From Bradyrhizobium frederickii (lineage in GTDB: Bacteria; Pseudomonadota; Alphaproteobacteria; Rhizobiales; Xanthobacteraceae): a stretch of 64,000 bases of DNA. The stretch covers positions 542,959 to 606,958 of the forward strand of contig NZ_SPQS01000001.1 of NCBI RefSeq assembly GCF_004570865.1. The letters are read 5' to 3'. Shown in pieces: positions 27,096 through 37,177 of this stretch. Each line of letters starts with the position of its first letter. Positions within the stretch are counted from its first letter, which is position 1. The position numbers and the translations under genes were made by a program. The notes below the pieces were generated by a model that saw nothing but the letters and a program-made list of their open reading frames with translations, was not told where the DNA came from and did no database searches.

Positions 27096-27797
27096 CTATT
27101 CCGGCTGGCCGATGCTCACCTTCAGCGTGCCGACACCGTCGACGCCGCATTCGAGCTTGTCGCCGGGTTGGAGCTGGGACACGCCGGCCGGGGTGCCGGT
27201 CATGATGATGTCGCCGGCGGCGAGCTTTACCTGCTGCGAGAGCTGCCAGATGATCTCGGGCACGTTCCAGATCAGCTCGGTGAGGTCGCCCTTCTGGGCT
27301 TCCTTGCCGTTGACCGTGAGCCAGATCTTGCCTTTGGCGGGATGGCCGATCTTCGAGGCTGGCTGAATCGCGGAGCAGGGCGCCGAATAGTCGAACGACT
27401 TGCCGATCTCCCAGGGACGTTCCTTCTTGCGCGAGGCGAGCTGGAGGTCGCGGCGGGTGAGGTCGATGCCGACAGCGTAGCCGTAGACGTGATCGAGTGC
27501 CTTGTCGGCCGGGATGTTGAGGCCGCCGCTCTTCATCGCCACGATCAGCTCGACCTCGTGATGCAGGTCCTTGGTCAGCGGCGGATAGGGAATCGTGGCG
27601 CCGTCGGGCACCAGCATGTCGGCGTGCTTGGCGAAGAAGAACGGCGGGGCGCGCTCGTCATTACCCATCTCGCGGATGTGCTCGAGATAGTTGCGGCCGA
27701 CGCACCAGATGCGGCGAACCGGATATCGGCCGCTTTCCCCGACAACGGGAAGCGAAGCCTGGGGCGGAAGCGGGATGACGTAGGAGGCGGCGTTCAT
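27096..27797 (-). CDS. Fumarylacetoacetate hydrolase family protein
   Basis: A 233-residue protein of the FAH fold, with VRRIWCVGRNYLEHIREMGN, the metal-binding KDLHHEVELIVAM segment (paired glutamates), YAVGIDLTRRDLQ and the C-terminal DIIMTGTPAGVSQL. Members hydrolyse or decarboxylate C-C bonds of acylpyruvates, for example fumarylpyruvate or 2-oxo-hept-ene-dioate in aromatic catabolism. No ring-cleavage gene is adjacent, so substrate is open. It precedes the MsbA-like gene's end by 35 bp and runs in the same direction. Confidence 0.9.
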   Translation of the reverse strand: MNAASYVIPLPPQASLPVVGESGRYPVRRIWCVGRNYLEHIREMGNDERAPPFFFAKHADMLVPDGATIPYPPLTKDLHHEVELIVAMKSGGLNIPADKALDHVYGYAVGIDLTRRDLQLASRKKERPWEIGKSFDYSAPCSAIQPASKIGHPAKGKIWLTVNGKEAQKGDLTELIWNVPEIIWQLSQQVKLAAGDIIMTGTPAGVSQLQPGDKLECGVDGVGTLKVSIGQPE

Positions 27798-27832
27798 GAA
27801 GCGGTCTCGCTGCTCTTGAGGTGGAACGAACT

Positions 27833-29635
27833 CTATGCGGTTGCGCTGATCGGCGCCAGGGCGGCGTCGTGGTGGTGTTGCAGGCGGAAGAACGAGGCGT
27901 AGCGGCCGCCGCGGCGGAGCAACTCGTCATGCCGGCCCTGCTCGACGATCTCGCCACCCTCGACCACCAGAATGCTATCTGCGTGCATGATGGTGTGCAG
28001 ACGGTGGGCGATCACGATGGTGGTGCGGTTTCGGCAGAGATGCTCGATCGCCTCCTGCACCTGCCGCTCGGACTCCGAATCGAGCGCCGCCGTGGCCTCG
28101 TCCAAGAGGATGACCGGCGCGTTCTTGACCAGCGCGCGCGCCACCGCAATGCGCTGGCGCTGGCCGCCGGACAGCTGCGTGCCGTGCTCGCCGACCGGGG
28201 TGTCGTAGCCGAGCGGGAAGCCCATGATGAAATCATGCGCGCAGGCCGCCTTCGCCGCCTCGATGATCTCGTCCTCGCTCGCGCCCTGTTTGCCGAAGGC
28301 GATGTTGCTCCGGATGGTGTCGCGGAACAGATAGACGTCCTGGCCGACATAGGCGGTCTGCGAGCGCAGCGATTTGCGCGAGACCGCGCCGATCGACTGG
28401 CCGTCGATCACGATGTCGCCCTGCGTCACCTCATGGAAGCGCAGCAGCAGCGCCAGCACGGTCGATTTGCCACCGCCGGAGGGGCCGACCAGCGCGGTGA
28501 CCTTGCCGGGTTCGGCGACGAAGCTCATGCGGTTGAGCACGGTCTCGCCGGTGCGGTAGGCGAAGCTGACGTCACGCAGCTCGATCCGCGCGTCGGTGAG
28601 CTTCAACGCCGGCTTGTCGTCGTCGGAGCGCTCGCTGGCCGGGCTGTCGACGACTTCGAGCAGCATGCGGGCGCCGACGAGCTGGCTGTTCAGATCGATG
28701 TTGAGCCGCGCCAGCCGCTTGGCCGGCTCGGTCGCCATCAGGAACGCGGTCATGAAGGAGAAGAACGCCCCCGGCGTGGCGTTGAGCGCGACCACGCTGT
28801 AGCCGCCGTACATCAGGCAGCCGGCGACCGCGAAGCCGCCGAGCATCTCCATCAGCGGGTTGGAGCGGTTGGCGACGCGCGCCATCTTGTTGGCGTTGCG
28901 CTCGACGATCGCGATGTTCTCGTCGATACGCTTCTGCATGGTCTCTTCCAGCGTGAACGCCTTGACCGTGCGGATGCCCTGCAGCGATTCCTGCATCGTC
29001 TCCATGATGTCGGCGGTGCCGGTGAACTGGTTGTAGGCGAGGCCTTTGATGCGCTTCACCAGCTTGCGCAGAACCAGCATCGCCGGCGGCACCGCGACGA
29101 GGCCGATGAACGACATCAGCGGATCCTGCCACACCATCACGCCGATCATGGCGAGCAGCATCAACAGGTCGCGGCCGATGGCGTTGACCAGCATGTTGAG
29201 CACGTCGGTGATCGACTTGGCGCCTGCCGTCAGCCGCGCCAGGAATTCGGAGGAATGGCGCTCGGAGAAGAAGCCGACGCTCTCGCGCATCAGTTTTGCG
29301 AAGAGCTGACGCTGGTTGGTGGCAAGGATCGCGTTCGAGATCTTGGTCAGGATCACCATGTGGCCGTAGGTCGCCACGCCCTTGATGAAGAGCAGGATCA
29401 CCGTGAGCCCCGAGAACATCGCGATGCCGGGGATGTTCCTGTCGACATAGGCCTGGTTGATGACTTGGCCGAGCACGTAGGTCGCGCACGCGGTCGCGGC
29501 TGCGGCCACCGCCATCAGCGCGAAAGCAGCGAGGTAGCGCCGCCAGTAGACGATCCCCTGTTCCGTGACCAGGCGGCGCACCAGGGCCATTGCCGCATAG
29601 GGATCGTCGGTGATTTTCTTTGGAAACTGGGCCAT
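27833..29635 (-). CDS. MsbA-like ABC exporter (fused permease-ATPase)
   Basis: A 600-residue half-transporter: about six membrane spans in the first 330 residues, then an ATPase domain with Walker A GPSGGGKST, signature LSGGQRQRIAVARAL, Walker B PVILLDEATAALD and H-loop IVIAHRLHT. Homodimers of this type flip lipid A-core (MsbA) or export lipids and drugs. Its position at the edge of an LPS region favours a lipid A or glycolipid substrate, but that is inference. ATG 29635 (MAQFPKKITDDPY) was chosen; a start nine codons earlier is possible. Confidence 0.88.
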   Translation of the reverse strand: MAQFPKKITDDPYAAMALVRRLVTEQGIVYWRRYLAAFALMAVAAAATACATYVLGQVINQAYVDRNIPGIAMFSGLTVILLFIKGVATYGHMVILTKISNAILATNQRQLFAKLMRESVGFFSERHSSEFLARLTAGAKSITDVLNMLVNAIGRDLLMLLAMIGVMVWQDPLMSFIGLVAVPPAMLVLRKLVKRIKGLAYNQFTGTADIMETMQESLQGIRTVKAFTLEETMQKRIDENIAIVERNANKMARVANRSNPLMEMLGGFAVAGCLMYGGYSVVALNATPGAFFSFMTAFLMATEPAKRLARLNIDLNSQLVGARMLLEVVDSPASERSDDDKPALKLTDARIELRDVSFAYRTGETVLNRMSFVAEPGKVTALVGPSGGGKSTVLALLLRFHEVTQGDIVIDGQSIGAVSRKSLRSQTAYVGQDVYLFRDTIRSNIAFGKQGASEDEIIEAAKAACAHDFIMGFPLGYDTPVGEHGTQLSGGQRQRIAVARALVKNAPVILLDEATAALDSESERQVQEAIEHLCRNRTTIVIAHRLHTIMHADSILVVEGGEIVEQGRHDELLRRGGRYASFFRLQHHHDAALAPISATA

Positions 29636-29699
29636 CCGGTGTCCATTGACGGCGCAGGACAAAGCCTGCCCGCGCGTCAGGGATCGATGGGCCTCTGTG

Positions 29700-29739
29700 C
29701 CCGCTCAAGCGGGGTTTTTCAAGCCCAATTAAGGGCTTG
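29700..29739. terminator. Paired hairpins between galE and the exporter gene
   Basis: CCCGC-TCAA-GCGGG followed by G and TTTTT (29700-29719) has terminator form on the plus strand. CAAGCCC-AATTAA-GGGCTTG (29720-29739) is a perfect 7-bp stem immediately after it, lying 14 bp past the galE stop on the minus strand. On the minus strand no T-run follows either stem, so termination of galE is uncertain. Confidence 0.45.
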
Positions 29740-29753
29740 CGCTTGGGATGATT

Positions 29754-30767
29754 CTAGGCCGAGGCGGCGTGGCGAAGCTCGCCATGGCGCTCGCGGAACA
29801 GCTTGTCCTCCCATGCCAGAGCGTGGGCCGCGATGGTCTCGAGGTCCTCGTATTGCGGCTTCCAGTCCAACAGTCCGCGGATGCGGCTGGTGTCGGCGAC
29901 CATGGTCATGATGTCGCCCGGCCGGCGCGGCGCGTATTGCACGGCAAAGCTGCGGCCCGACACGCGCCGCACGGCGTCGATGGTCTCCAGCACCGAATAG
30001 CCGCGGCCGTAGCCGCAATTCAGCGTCGTCGAGGCACCGCCATTGCGCAGATATGCGAGGGCCGAACGATGCGCCTGCGAGAGGTCCGTGACGTGGATGA
30101 AGTCGCGAATGCAGCTGCCGTCGGGGGTCGGATAGTCGGTGCCGAACACGTCGATCTTGGCGCGCTGGCCGGTCGCGGCTTCCACCGCGATCTTGAGCAG
30201 ATGCGTGGCGCCGACGGTGGCGAGGCCGATGCGGGCCTGCGGATCGGCGCCGGCGACGTTGAAATAGCGCAGGGTCACGTATTGCATGCCGTAGGCGGCG
30301 GCGACGTCGTGCAGCATGATCTCGGCCATCAGCTTCGACGAGCCGTAGGGCGACAGCGGCCGCGTCGGCGCGTGCTCGGGCACCGGGACCTGGTCCGGAT
30401 TGCCATAGACGGCGGCGGTCGAGGAGAAGATGAAGCGATTGATGCCGCGCTTGACCGCTACGTTGAGCAGGTTGCGCGCGGTCATGAAATTGTTGCGGTA
30501 ATAGCCGAGCGGATCGCGCATCGAGTCCGGGACGACGACGGAGCCGGCGAAATGGATGATGCTCTCGATGTCGTGCTGGGCGATCACGCCCTCGAGCAGG
30601 TTCTCGTCGCCGGCATCGCCGATGAACAGCGGCACGCCCTCAGGCAGATAGGCGGAGAAACCGGTCGAGAGATCGTCGATCACCACGACGTCCTCGCCGG
30701 CTTCCGCCAGCGCGAGCACCGTGTGACTTCCGATATAGCCGGCGCCGCCGGTGACTAGCACGGTCAT
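29754..30767 (-). CDS. galE: UDP-glucose 4-epimerase
   Basis: A 337-residue extended-SDR with the NAD motif VTGGAGYIGSH, the catalytic PYGSSK (YxxxK), the DYPTPDGSCIRDFIHVTDL segment and the GYGRGYSV motif, all diagnostic of GalE. It interconverts UDP-glucose and UDP-galactose, supplying galactose for LPS or exopolysaccharide. It begins 126 bp from the divergent LpcC-like glycosyltransferase gene, and is transcribed toward the MsbA-like exporter. Confidence 0.95.
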   Translation of the reverse strand: MTVLVTGGAGYIGSHTVLALAEAGEDVVVIDDLSTGFSAYLPEGVPLFIGDAGDENLLEGVIAQHDIESIIHFAGSVVVPDSMRDPLGYYRNNFMTARNLLNVAVKRGINRFIFSSTAAVYGNPDQVPVPEHAPTRPLSPYGSSKLMAEIMLHDVAAAYGMQYVTLRYFNVAGADPQARIGLATVGATHLLKIAVEAATGQRAKIDVFGTDYPTPDGSCIRDFIHVTDLSQAHRSALAYLRNGGASTTLNCGYGRGYSVLETIDAVRRVSGRSFAVQYAPRRPGDIMTMVADTSRIRGLLDWKPQYEDLETIAAHALAWEDKLFRERHGELRHAASA

Positions 30768-30893
30768 GATCTCACCCGTCTTCGATCAACGCTGCAAGCT
30801 AACGTCTGCGTGGTGAAGAGGGGGTATCGGCGCGGCCGAACTGGTCACTATGCTTAATGTTGCGTATAGGGGGCCGGTCAAACGGAGCGTGAC

Positions 30894-31931
30894 GTGGCCG
30901 ATTCCCCCGGCGATCTCGAAGTGATCGTGCCAAATCTGCACAGGCGCTATTCCGGGGTCACCGCGACCAACCGGATGGTGGCGCCGCGGCTGGCGAAGCT
31001 GTATCGCGCCGCCTGGTTCGGCTCCGACGCGCCGGCGGGGATTGCGCGCCTGGGCGTTGCCGATTTTCTCAAGCTGTGGCGCCGCAACGCGCCGCTGATC
31101 TGGCATGCGCGGCGCAACAACGAGATGATCGCCGGCGTCGTGCTGCGCGCGCTCGGTTGGCCCTTGAGGCTCGTGTTCACCTCGGCCGCGCAGCGGCATC
31201 ATAGCTGGATCACGCGCTGGCTGATCCGGCGCATGGACGCGATCATCGCGACGAGTGACATCTCGGCCTCGTTCCTGAAAGTGAAGGCGACGGTGATCCC
31301 GCACGGCGTCGACACCGACGTTTACGCGCCGCCGACCGATCGTGCTGCGGCCTTCGCCGAAAGCGGTCTGCCGGGGCGCTACGCCATCGGCTGCTTCGGC
31401 CGCGTGCGTGCGCAGAAGGGCACCGACGTCTTCGTCGATGCGATGTGCCGCCTGTTGCCGCGCTATCCGGATTTCACCGCCGTCATCGTCGGTCAGGTCA
31501 CGGCCGAGCAGACGCCCTTTGCCAACGATCTGAACAAGCGGATCGAGGCCGCCGGCCTGCAATCGCGCATCATCATCACCGGCGAGCTGCCGATCGAAGC
31601 AGTGCAGCGCTGGTACCAGCGGCTGACGATCTACGCCTTCACCTCACGCAACGAAGGGTTTGGCCTGACGCTGATCGAGGCGATGGCGGCGGGCAGCGCG
31701 CTCGTCGCCGCGCGCGCCGGCGCGGCCGAGCTCGTGGTGGAGGATGGTGTGAGCGGCGTGCTGGTCCCGACGGGAGATGCCGACGCGCTCGCTGCGGCGC
31801 TGGAGCCGCTGATGCGCGATGTGGCCGCTGCGGCAGCGATGGGCGAGCGGGGACGCCGGCGTGTGCTCGAGAAATTCAGCCTCGATGCCGAAGCGGCGCG
31901 GATCGGCGAGGTCTATCGGCCGCTGCTCTGA
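30894..31931 (+). CDS. GT4-family glycosyltransferase, LpcC-like LPS core mannosyltransferase
   Basis: A 345-residue GT-B enzyme with a GTG start and GGAG 6 bp upstream. The N-terminus (LEVIVPNLHRRYSGVTAT) resembles rhizobial LpcC, which adds mannose to Kdo of the LPS core; the C-terminal sugar-nucleotide site has RNEGFGLTLIEAMAAGSALV, the EX7E motif of GT4. Cytoplasmic, using GDP-mannose, which the ManC encoded at 43264 could supply. The assignment to LpcC rests on N-terminal similarity; another core glycosyltransferase is possible. Confidence 0.8.
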   Translation: MADSPGDLEVIVPNLHRRYSGVTATNRMVAPRLAKLYRAAWFGSDAPAGIARLGVADFLKLWRRNAPLIWHARRNNEMIAGVVLRALGWPLRLVFTSAAQRHHSWITRWLIRRMDAIIATSDISASFLKVKATVIPHGVDTDVYAPPTDRAAAFAESGLPGRYAIGCFGRVRAQKGTDVFVDAMCRLLPRYPDFTAVIVGQVTAEQTPFANDLNKRIEAAGLQSRIIITGELPIEAVQRWYQRLTIYAFTSRNEGFGLTLIEAMAAGSALVAARAGAAELVVEDGVSGVLVPTGDADALAAALEPLMRDVAAAAAMGERGRRRVLEKFSLDAEAARIGEVYRPLL

Positions 31932-32107
31932 CGTGCCGCTCTTGAGCCCACAAACCAATACCGCGAAAACAACCCCATGCACAGTAGACGAGGCCAGCGA
32001 AATCAACGACTTGGCGCCTGCGCAGCTTTGCGGATTTCGCGAATCTGGTTTGACACGTCGGGCAAAACACCGGCACGATGTCATCATCGGCACAGGCCTT
32101 GCCAGGC

Positions 32108-33178
32108 TCACGTCGTCGCCCGCGCCCCAGCCTCGCTCAACACCCGCTGCGCAATCGCCACCACATCGCTCGCCGCGATATTCCGCATACACCTGTGATC
32201 ATTCATCTTGCAGATCGTGCTCTGGCAGGGCTGGCAGGACAGCACCTCCTTGTCCTGCACCACGGTGGCGGCAAGGCCGTTGAGGGGGGCCCAGAGATAG
32301 GGGCTGGTCGGGCCGAAGATGCCCATGGTGGGCGTGCCCAGGGCGGCCGCGATGTGCATCAGGCCGGAATCGTTGGAGACGGCGACGCCGGCGGCCGCCA
32401 TGGCCAGCACGCCGTTGCGCAAGTCGTTGCCGGTGAGGTCCCGCACGCCAGAGCCGCCTGCCGCCACGATCTCCTGGGCGAGGCCCTTTTCCGCCGGGCC
32501 GCCGACCACCCAGACTTCCAGCCCGCGCTCGGCCAGCAGGCGGGCGGCCTCGGGATAGTACGTCCAGCGCTTTGAGACGCCCACGGAGCCGGGAGCGAGC
32601 GCTACCGCGGCTCCCGCGCCGAGGCCGTTGGCCTGCCGCCAGCGGACGATGTCCTCGGCCGGGACCCGCAATTGCGGCACCGGCCATTCCGGGGGCAGGG
32701 GGGCCCCGTCGGGCTGGGCCAGGGCGGCGTTCTTGTCGATGAAGCGGGGCAGCTTCCTTTCGCCCCAGCGCCAGCGGTTGATCAGGCCGAACCGGAACTC
32801 GCCGACGAAGCCGATCCGCTCAGGAATACCGGCGAGGGCAGGCGCGATGGCGGCCTTCCAGGTGCGCGGCAGCACCAGGGCAGTGCCGTAGTTCCGCTCG
32901 CGCAGCAGCTTCGCCAAGGCCAGCTGACGGCCCACGGCAAGCCGGCCTCGAGGCAGGTCCCAGACTATCCCCTCGCGCACGCCGGGCATGTAATCGACCA
33001 GGGGAGCGCAGAGCGGGGTGGTGAGGAGATCGACCGGCCGGTTTGGCCAGCGTTCCTTCAGGACCCGTACGACGGTGTGATTCCGGACGAAATCGCCGAT
33101 CCACATGTAGGGAATGATCAGAATCGGGCGGGTATCGCTCCGATCTGGATCTCCACTAAGCTGTGAATTTTGGTTCAT
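32108..33178 (-). CDS. waaF: LPS heptosyltransferase II family protein
   Basis: A 356-residue GT9-family protein with IIPYMWIGDFVRNHTVVRVL at the N-terminus, LAPGSVGVSKRW, the C-terminal VSNDSGLMHIAAALGTPTMG nucleotide-sugar site and FGPTSPYLWAP. It transfers L-glycero-D-manno-heptose from ADP-heptose, the product of HldD/HldE encoded just upstream on the other strand. ATG 33178 was chosen over TTG 33196; neither has a clear ribosome binding site. A cysteine cluster near the C-terminus (LSCQPCQSTICKMNDHRCM) is typical of WaaF. Heptose in this organism's core is thus predicted. Confidence 0.88.
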   Translation of the reverse strand: MNQNSQLSGDPDRSDTRPILIIPYMWIGDFVRNHTVVRVLKERWPNRPVDLLTTPLCAPLVDYMPGVREGIVWDLPRGRLAVGRQLALAKLLRERNYGTALVLPRTWKAAIAPALAGIPERIGFVGEFRFGLINRWRWGERKLPRFIDKNAALAQPDGAPLPPEWPVPQLRVPAEDIVRWRQANGLGAGAAVALAPGSVGVSKRWTYYPEAARLLAERGLEVWVVGGPAEKGLAQEIVAAGGSGVRDLTGNDLRNGVLAMAAAGVAVSNDSGLMHIAAALGTPTMGIFGPTSPYLWAPLNGLAATVVQDKEVLSCQPCQSTICKMNDHRCMRNIAASDVVAIAQRVLSEAGARATT

Positions 33179-33332
33179 TCGTTGAAGAGGCCGCAATGAT
33201 TTTGGCGGTTCCGTAGCCGCTCCCGGCCGGCAGGTAAAGCCGGCAAACCGCTCAATCCCAAAACCGCTTACACTTTAGCGGCTCATGCGCTACGGCAGGA
33301 CCGGACCGCAAAAAACGGGCAGGGATTTCGGA

Positions 33333-34313
33333 ATGTTGCTGGTGACCGGCGGGGCCGGTTTTATCGGGTCGAATGTCGTGGCCGCGCTCAATGACGCGGG
33401 CCGCAGCGACGTCGTGGTTTGTGATCTGCTCGGCACCGACGGCAAGTGGCGGAACCTGGCCAAGCGCCAGCTTGTGGATATCGTTCCGCCGGCGGAGCTG
33501 ATGGACTGGCTGAAAGGCCGCAAGCTCGATGGTGTCGTCCATCTCGGGGCGATTTCCGCGACCACCGCGACCGACGGCGACCTGGTGTTCGAGACCAATT
33601 TCCGTCTGTCCATGCGCCTTCTCGACTGGTGCACGGCAAGCGCGGTGCCCTTCATCTACGCCTCCTCGGCGGCGACTTATGGCGACGGCGAAAGAGGTTT
33701 CGACGACGACCCCTCGATCCCCGCATTGAAGAAACTTCGGCCGATGAATCTCTACGGCTGGAGCAAGCACATGTTCGATCTTGCGGTCGCCGGGCGCGTG
33801 GCAAATGGCGATCCGCTCCCGCCGCAATGTGTCGGCCTGAAATTCTTCAACGTGTTCGGCCCCAACGAATACCACAAGGGCTCGATGATGAGCGTGCTGG
33901 CGCGCCGCTTCGACGACGTCAAGGCCGGCCGCGTCGTGCAATTGTTCAAATCGCATCGCGAGGGCATCGCCGACGGCGATCAGCGCCGCGATTTCATCTA
34001 TGTCGATGACGTCGTGCGCGTGGTCATGTGGCTCTTGGCGACGCCGTCGGTGTCCGGACTGTTCAACGTCGGAACCGGCAAGGCGCGCAGCTTCAGGGAC
34101 CTGATGCTGGCTGCCTATGCGGCGCTCGGCACCAAGCCCAACATCGAATATATCGACATGCCCGAGCAGATCCGCTCGGCCTATCAGTACTTCACCCAGA
34201 GCGAGGTCGATCGGCTCCACCGCGCCGGCTATAACGGCGGCTTCACGACGCTCGAGGACGCGGTGAAGGCCTATGTCGGGGATTACCTCGACCGGCCCGA
34301 CCGCTTCCGCTGA
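33333..34313 (+). CDS. hldD: ADP-L-glycero-D-manno-heptose 6-epimerase
   Basis: A 326-residue extended-SDR with the NAD(P) motif VTGGAGFIGSN, heptose-epimerase segment LGAISATTATDGD, catalytic YGWSK and FFNVFGPNEYHKG. It epimerises ADP-D-glycero- to ADP-L-glycero-D-manno-heptose for LPS core. Start at ATG 33333, which puts the glycine motif at the N-terminus; GGGA lies upstream. hldE begins 12 bp after its stop. Confidence 0.95.
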   Translation: MLLVTGGAGFIGSNVVAALNDAGRSDVVVCDLLGTDGKWRNLAKRQLVDIVPPAELMDWLKGRKLDGVVHLGAISATTATDGDLVFETNFRLSMRLLDWCTASAVPFIYASSAATYGDGERGFDDDPSIPALKKLRPMNLYGWSKHMFDLAVAGRVANGDPLPPQCVGLKFFNVFGPNEYHKGSMMSVLARRFDDVKAGRVVQLFKSHREGIADGDQRRDFIYVDDVVRVVMWLLATPSVSGLFNVGTGKARSFRDLMLAAYAALGTKPNIEYIDMPEQIRSAYQYFTQSEVDRLHRAGYNGGFTTLEDAVKAYVGDYLDRPDRFR

Positions 34314-34325
34314 GGCTCTTTGACC

Positions 34326-35810
34326 ATGCCGACGCCCATTCTCGATTTCGACGCTCTCGCGCAAGCCATCTCAGGCCGCACGGTGCTGTGCATCGGCGAT
34401 ATCATGCTGGACGAGTTCGTCTATGGCGAGGTGTCGCGGATTTCGCCGGAGGCGCCGACCCCCGTCATCACGGCCCAGCGCAGCGAGTTCCATATCGGCG
34501 GCGCCGGCAACGTCGCGCGCAACGTCGCGTCTCTCGGCGCGCGCTGCATCTTCGTCGGCCTCGTCGGCGAGGACGATGCCGGCGTCCGGCTCAAGACGGC
34601 GCTGGACGAGTTCGCTGCAATCGAAAGCGTGCTGGTGTGCGATCCCTCGCGCCCGACCACGCGAAAAGTCCGCTTCGTCTCCGAACATTTTTCCACGCAC
34701 ATGCTGCGCGCGGATTGGGAGCAGGCGGCGCCCGTATCCGATGGGGTTGAGACCAAGCTGATCGAGGCGATCCTGCCGCAAATCGCGCGCGCCGACCTCG
34801 TGCTGCTTTCGGACTACGCCAAGGGCGTGTTGACGGCGCGCGTCATCCGCCACACCATCGACGCCGCGCGAAAGCTCGGCAAGCCCGTGATCGTCGATCC
34901 CAAGAGCCTGAACTGGGCGATCTATCGCGGCGCCACGCTGCTCACGCCCAACCGCAAGGAATTTTCGGAAGCGACGCGCAGCCGCGCCGACACACCGCAG
35001 AGCATCGTCGATGCCAGCGAGGACGTGATGCGGCTCGCCGATTGCGAGGCGATTCTGGTCACCCAGGGCGAGCACGGCATGACGCTGGTGCCGCGCGGCG
35101 GCGAGGCCGTTCACGTTCCGGCTTTCCCGGTGAAAGTGCGCGACGTCTCCGGTGCCGGTGACACCGTCGCTGCCGCGCTCGCGGTGTCGCTTGCGGCCGG
35201 CGCGGACTGGGACACGGCATTGCGCATGGCCAACGCCGCGGCCGCCGTCGCTGTCGGCAAGCAGGGCACCGCCAGCGTAAGCGCGGCCGAGCTGCGCCGG
35301 AAGATCCTGCCGCATGCCAGTCTCGCGGCCGAGGAGAAGATCGTGCTCGATCCGGCCGCGCTCGACGCCCAGCTCGGCGAATGGAGGAGGCAGGGCCAGC
35401 GAGTCGGCTTCACCAACGGCTGTTTCGACATCCTGCATCCCGGCCACGTCAAGGTGCTGACTGCGGCGCGCGCCGCCTGCGACCGCCTGATCGTGGGCCT
35501 CAACAGCGACGCCTCGGTGCGGCGGCTCAAGGGCGCGGAGCGGCCGGTCCAGGACGAGCGCGCGCGAGCCGAGGTGCTCGCCGCGCTGGAGGCCGTCGAT
35601 CTCATCGTCATCTTCGAGGAAGACACGCCGATCGACCTGATCAGGCGGATCAAGCCCGGCGTGCTGGTGAAGGGCGGCGACTACACCCGCGAGCAGGTGG
35701 TGGGCCACGAGGTCGTCGAGCAAGCGGGCGGGGTGGTCGTGCTGGTCGACATCCTCCAGGGCTTCAGCACGACGGCGCTGGTGCATCGCGCCCGGGGAGG
35801 GGGCAAGTGA
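34326..35810 (+). CDS. hldE: Bifunctional heptose kinase / heptose-1-phosphate adenylyltransferase
   Basis: A 494-residue fusion. Residues about 10-320 form a ribokinase-type domain ([31 protein letters not shown] and [13 protein letters not shown] with the catalytic Asp). Residues about 350-490 form a cytidylyltransferase-fold domain ([18 protein letters not shown]). It phosphorylates heptose-7-phosphate at C1 and adenylylates the resulting heptose-1-phosphate, before and after GmhB. ATG 34326 is preferred to TTG 34320. The stop overlaps the next gene's GTG start. Confidence 0.96.
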   Translation: MPTPILDFDALAQAISGRTVLCIGDIMLDEFVYGEVSRISPEAPTPVITAQRSEFHIGGAGNVARNVASLGARCIFVGLVGEDDAGVRLKTALDEFAAIESVLVCDPSRPTTRKVRFVSEHFSTHMLRADWEQAAPVSDGVETKLIEAILPQIARADLVLLSDYAKGVLTARVIRHTIDAARKLGKPVIVDPKSLNWAIYRGATLLTPNRKEFSEATRSRADTPQSIVDASEDVMRLADCEAILVTQGEHGMTLVPRGGEAVHVPAFPVKVRDVSGAGDTVAAALAVSLAAGADWDTALRMANAAAAVAVGKQGTASVSAAELRRKILPHASLAAEEKIVLDPAALDAQLGEWRRQGQRVGFTNGCFDILHPGHVKVLTAARAACDRLIVGLNSDASVRRLKGAERPVQDERARAEVLAALEAVDLIVIFEEDTPIDLIRRIKPGVLVKGGDYTREQVVGHEVVEQAGGVVVLVDILQGFSTTALVHRARGGGK

Positions 35811-37093
35811 CGGTGCTCGCACGCGAGACGACCGGCGAAATGGTGCTTCGCCGCCTGCGCAGCCCGGCCGCCTGGCGCGAGACGGTCGATATCTTCGCGG
35901 TCCTGACCGCGGCCTCGCTGCCTTGGTCGACCTCGCTTGCGGGGATCTTCAACGCGCTGATGCTGCTCTGCATGGTGCCGTTCCTCGACGTCCGCGCGTT
36001 CCTGCAATCCTTGAAGCGTCCGATCTGTGCGGCCCCGATCGCACTGGTGCTGCTGGCGCTGGTGGGAACACTCTGGTCGGACGCGACCTGGGGTGCGCGC
36101 TTCTATGCGGTCAATCCGACCGTGAAGCTGCTCATGCTGCCGCTGCTGCTCTATCATTTCGAGCGATCGCCGCGCGGGCACTGGATCTTCATCGCCTTTC
36201 TGGTGTCCTGCGCTTTGTTGTCGGTGATGTCCTGGCTGGTCGCCTTCTACCCGAACCTCGCGCTCAAGACCGATCCGCCCGAGCGCGGCGTCTTCGTCAA
36301 GAACTACATCGACCAGAGCCAGGAATTCGCGCTCTGCGCGGTGGCGCTGGCCTATCCAATCGTGACGTTGCTGCGGGAGAAACGCTACTGGCTCGCCGGA
36401 CTGCTGACGGCGCTGGCGCTGAGCTTCTTCGTCAATATGACCTTCGTGGTGGTGTCGCGTACCGCGCTCGTCACCATCCCGATCATGCTCGGCGTGTTCG
36501 CGCTGCTCCACCTCAAATGGCGCAGCATCGCGATCATCTCCGCCGCCCTGCTCGCCGGCGCCGTTCTGGCCTGGCAGGCCTCCCCGCAATTGCGCCATAC
36601 TGCCGAGCGGTTTACCGGCGACTACGCCGGTTATGTGGAAAGGGGCGAGGCGACCTCCATGGGCCTGCGGCTCGAATTCTGGCGGAAGTCGCTGAGCTTC
36701 TTGGCGGAGGCGCCTATCATGGGACACGGCACCGGCTCGACGCGCGGATTGTTCGAACGCGCCGCGGCGCCCGCCGGTCAGAACCGGGCGTCGGCCGAGG
36801 TGATCGGCAATCCCCACAACCAGACACTCAACGTTGCCGTGCAATGGGGCGCGATCGGCATCCTCATTCTCTACGCGATCTGGATCCTGCATCTGCTGTT
36901 GTTTCGCGGCGACGGGCTCGCCAACTGGATCGGGCTCCTGGTGGTGGTGCAGAACGTCTTCACCTCGCTGTTCAACTCCCATCTGTTCGACTTCCATGAG
37001 GGCTGGATGTACGTCATCGGCGTCGGCGTGGCCGGCGGCATGGTGATCCGGGCGCAACGGGGCCGGGCGAAGATGGGGGAAGCCGGTTCCTGA
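35807..37093 (+). CDS. O-antigen ligase family membrane protein (WaaL/Wzy_C-like)
   Basis: A 428-residue polytopic protein with about 10-12 hydrophobic spans and a periplasmic loop containing [20 protein letters not shown] and [17 protein letters not shown], matching the Wzy_C core. It would join O-antigen to lipid A-core on the periplasmic face, though polymerases share this domain. The GTG start overlaps the hldE stop (GTGA), with GGGGAGGGGG just upstream. Translational coupling with hldD-hldE supports a role in LPS. Confidence 0.82.
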   Translation: MTVLARETTGEMVLRRLRSPAAWRETVDIFAVLTAASLPWSTSLAGIFNALMLLCMVPFLDVRAFLQSLKRPICAAPIALVLLALVGTLWSDATWGARFYAVNPTVKLLMLPLLLYHFERSPRGHWIFIAFLVSCALLSVMSWLVAFYPNLALKTDPPERGVFVKNYIDQSQEFALCAVALAYPIVTLLREKRYWLAGLLTALALSFFVNMTFVVVSRTALVTIPIMLGVFALLHLKWRSIAIISAALLAGAVLAWQASPQLRHTAERFTGDYAGYVERGEATSMGLRLEFWRKSLSFLAEAPIMGHGTGSTRGLFERAAAPAGQNRASAEVIGNPHNQTLNVAVQWGAIGILILYAIWILHLLLFRGDGLANWIGLLVVVQNVFTSLFNSHLFDFHEGWMYVIGVGVAGGMVIRAQRGRAKMGEAGS

Positions 37094-37177
37094 GCGGCCG
37101 CGCGGCTGGCAAGTCTGGTCCAGATGGGCTATCAGCGCGGACAGGTTGCATCTAACTGGATTTTCATCGGTCGGCGG

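Noticed and set aside
27821..29911. A 696-codon plus-strand frame across the MsbA-like gene
   Set aside because: Shadow of the ABC exporter, with no recognisable domain.
31876..32076. A 66-codon minus-strand ORF beginning MPVFCPTCQTRF, with a zinc-ribbon-like CxxC
   Set aside because: Third-position G/C bias is much weaker than in real genes, it overlaps the glycosyltransferase gene and has no clear ribosome binding site. Conservation analysis could revive it.
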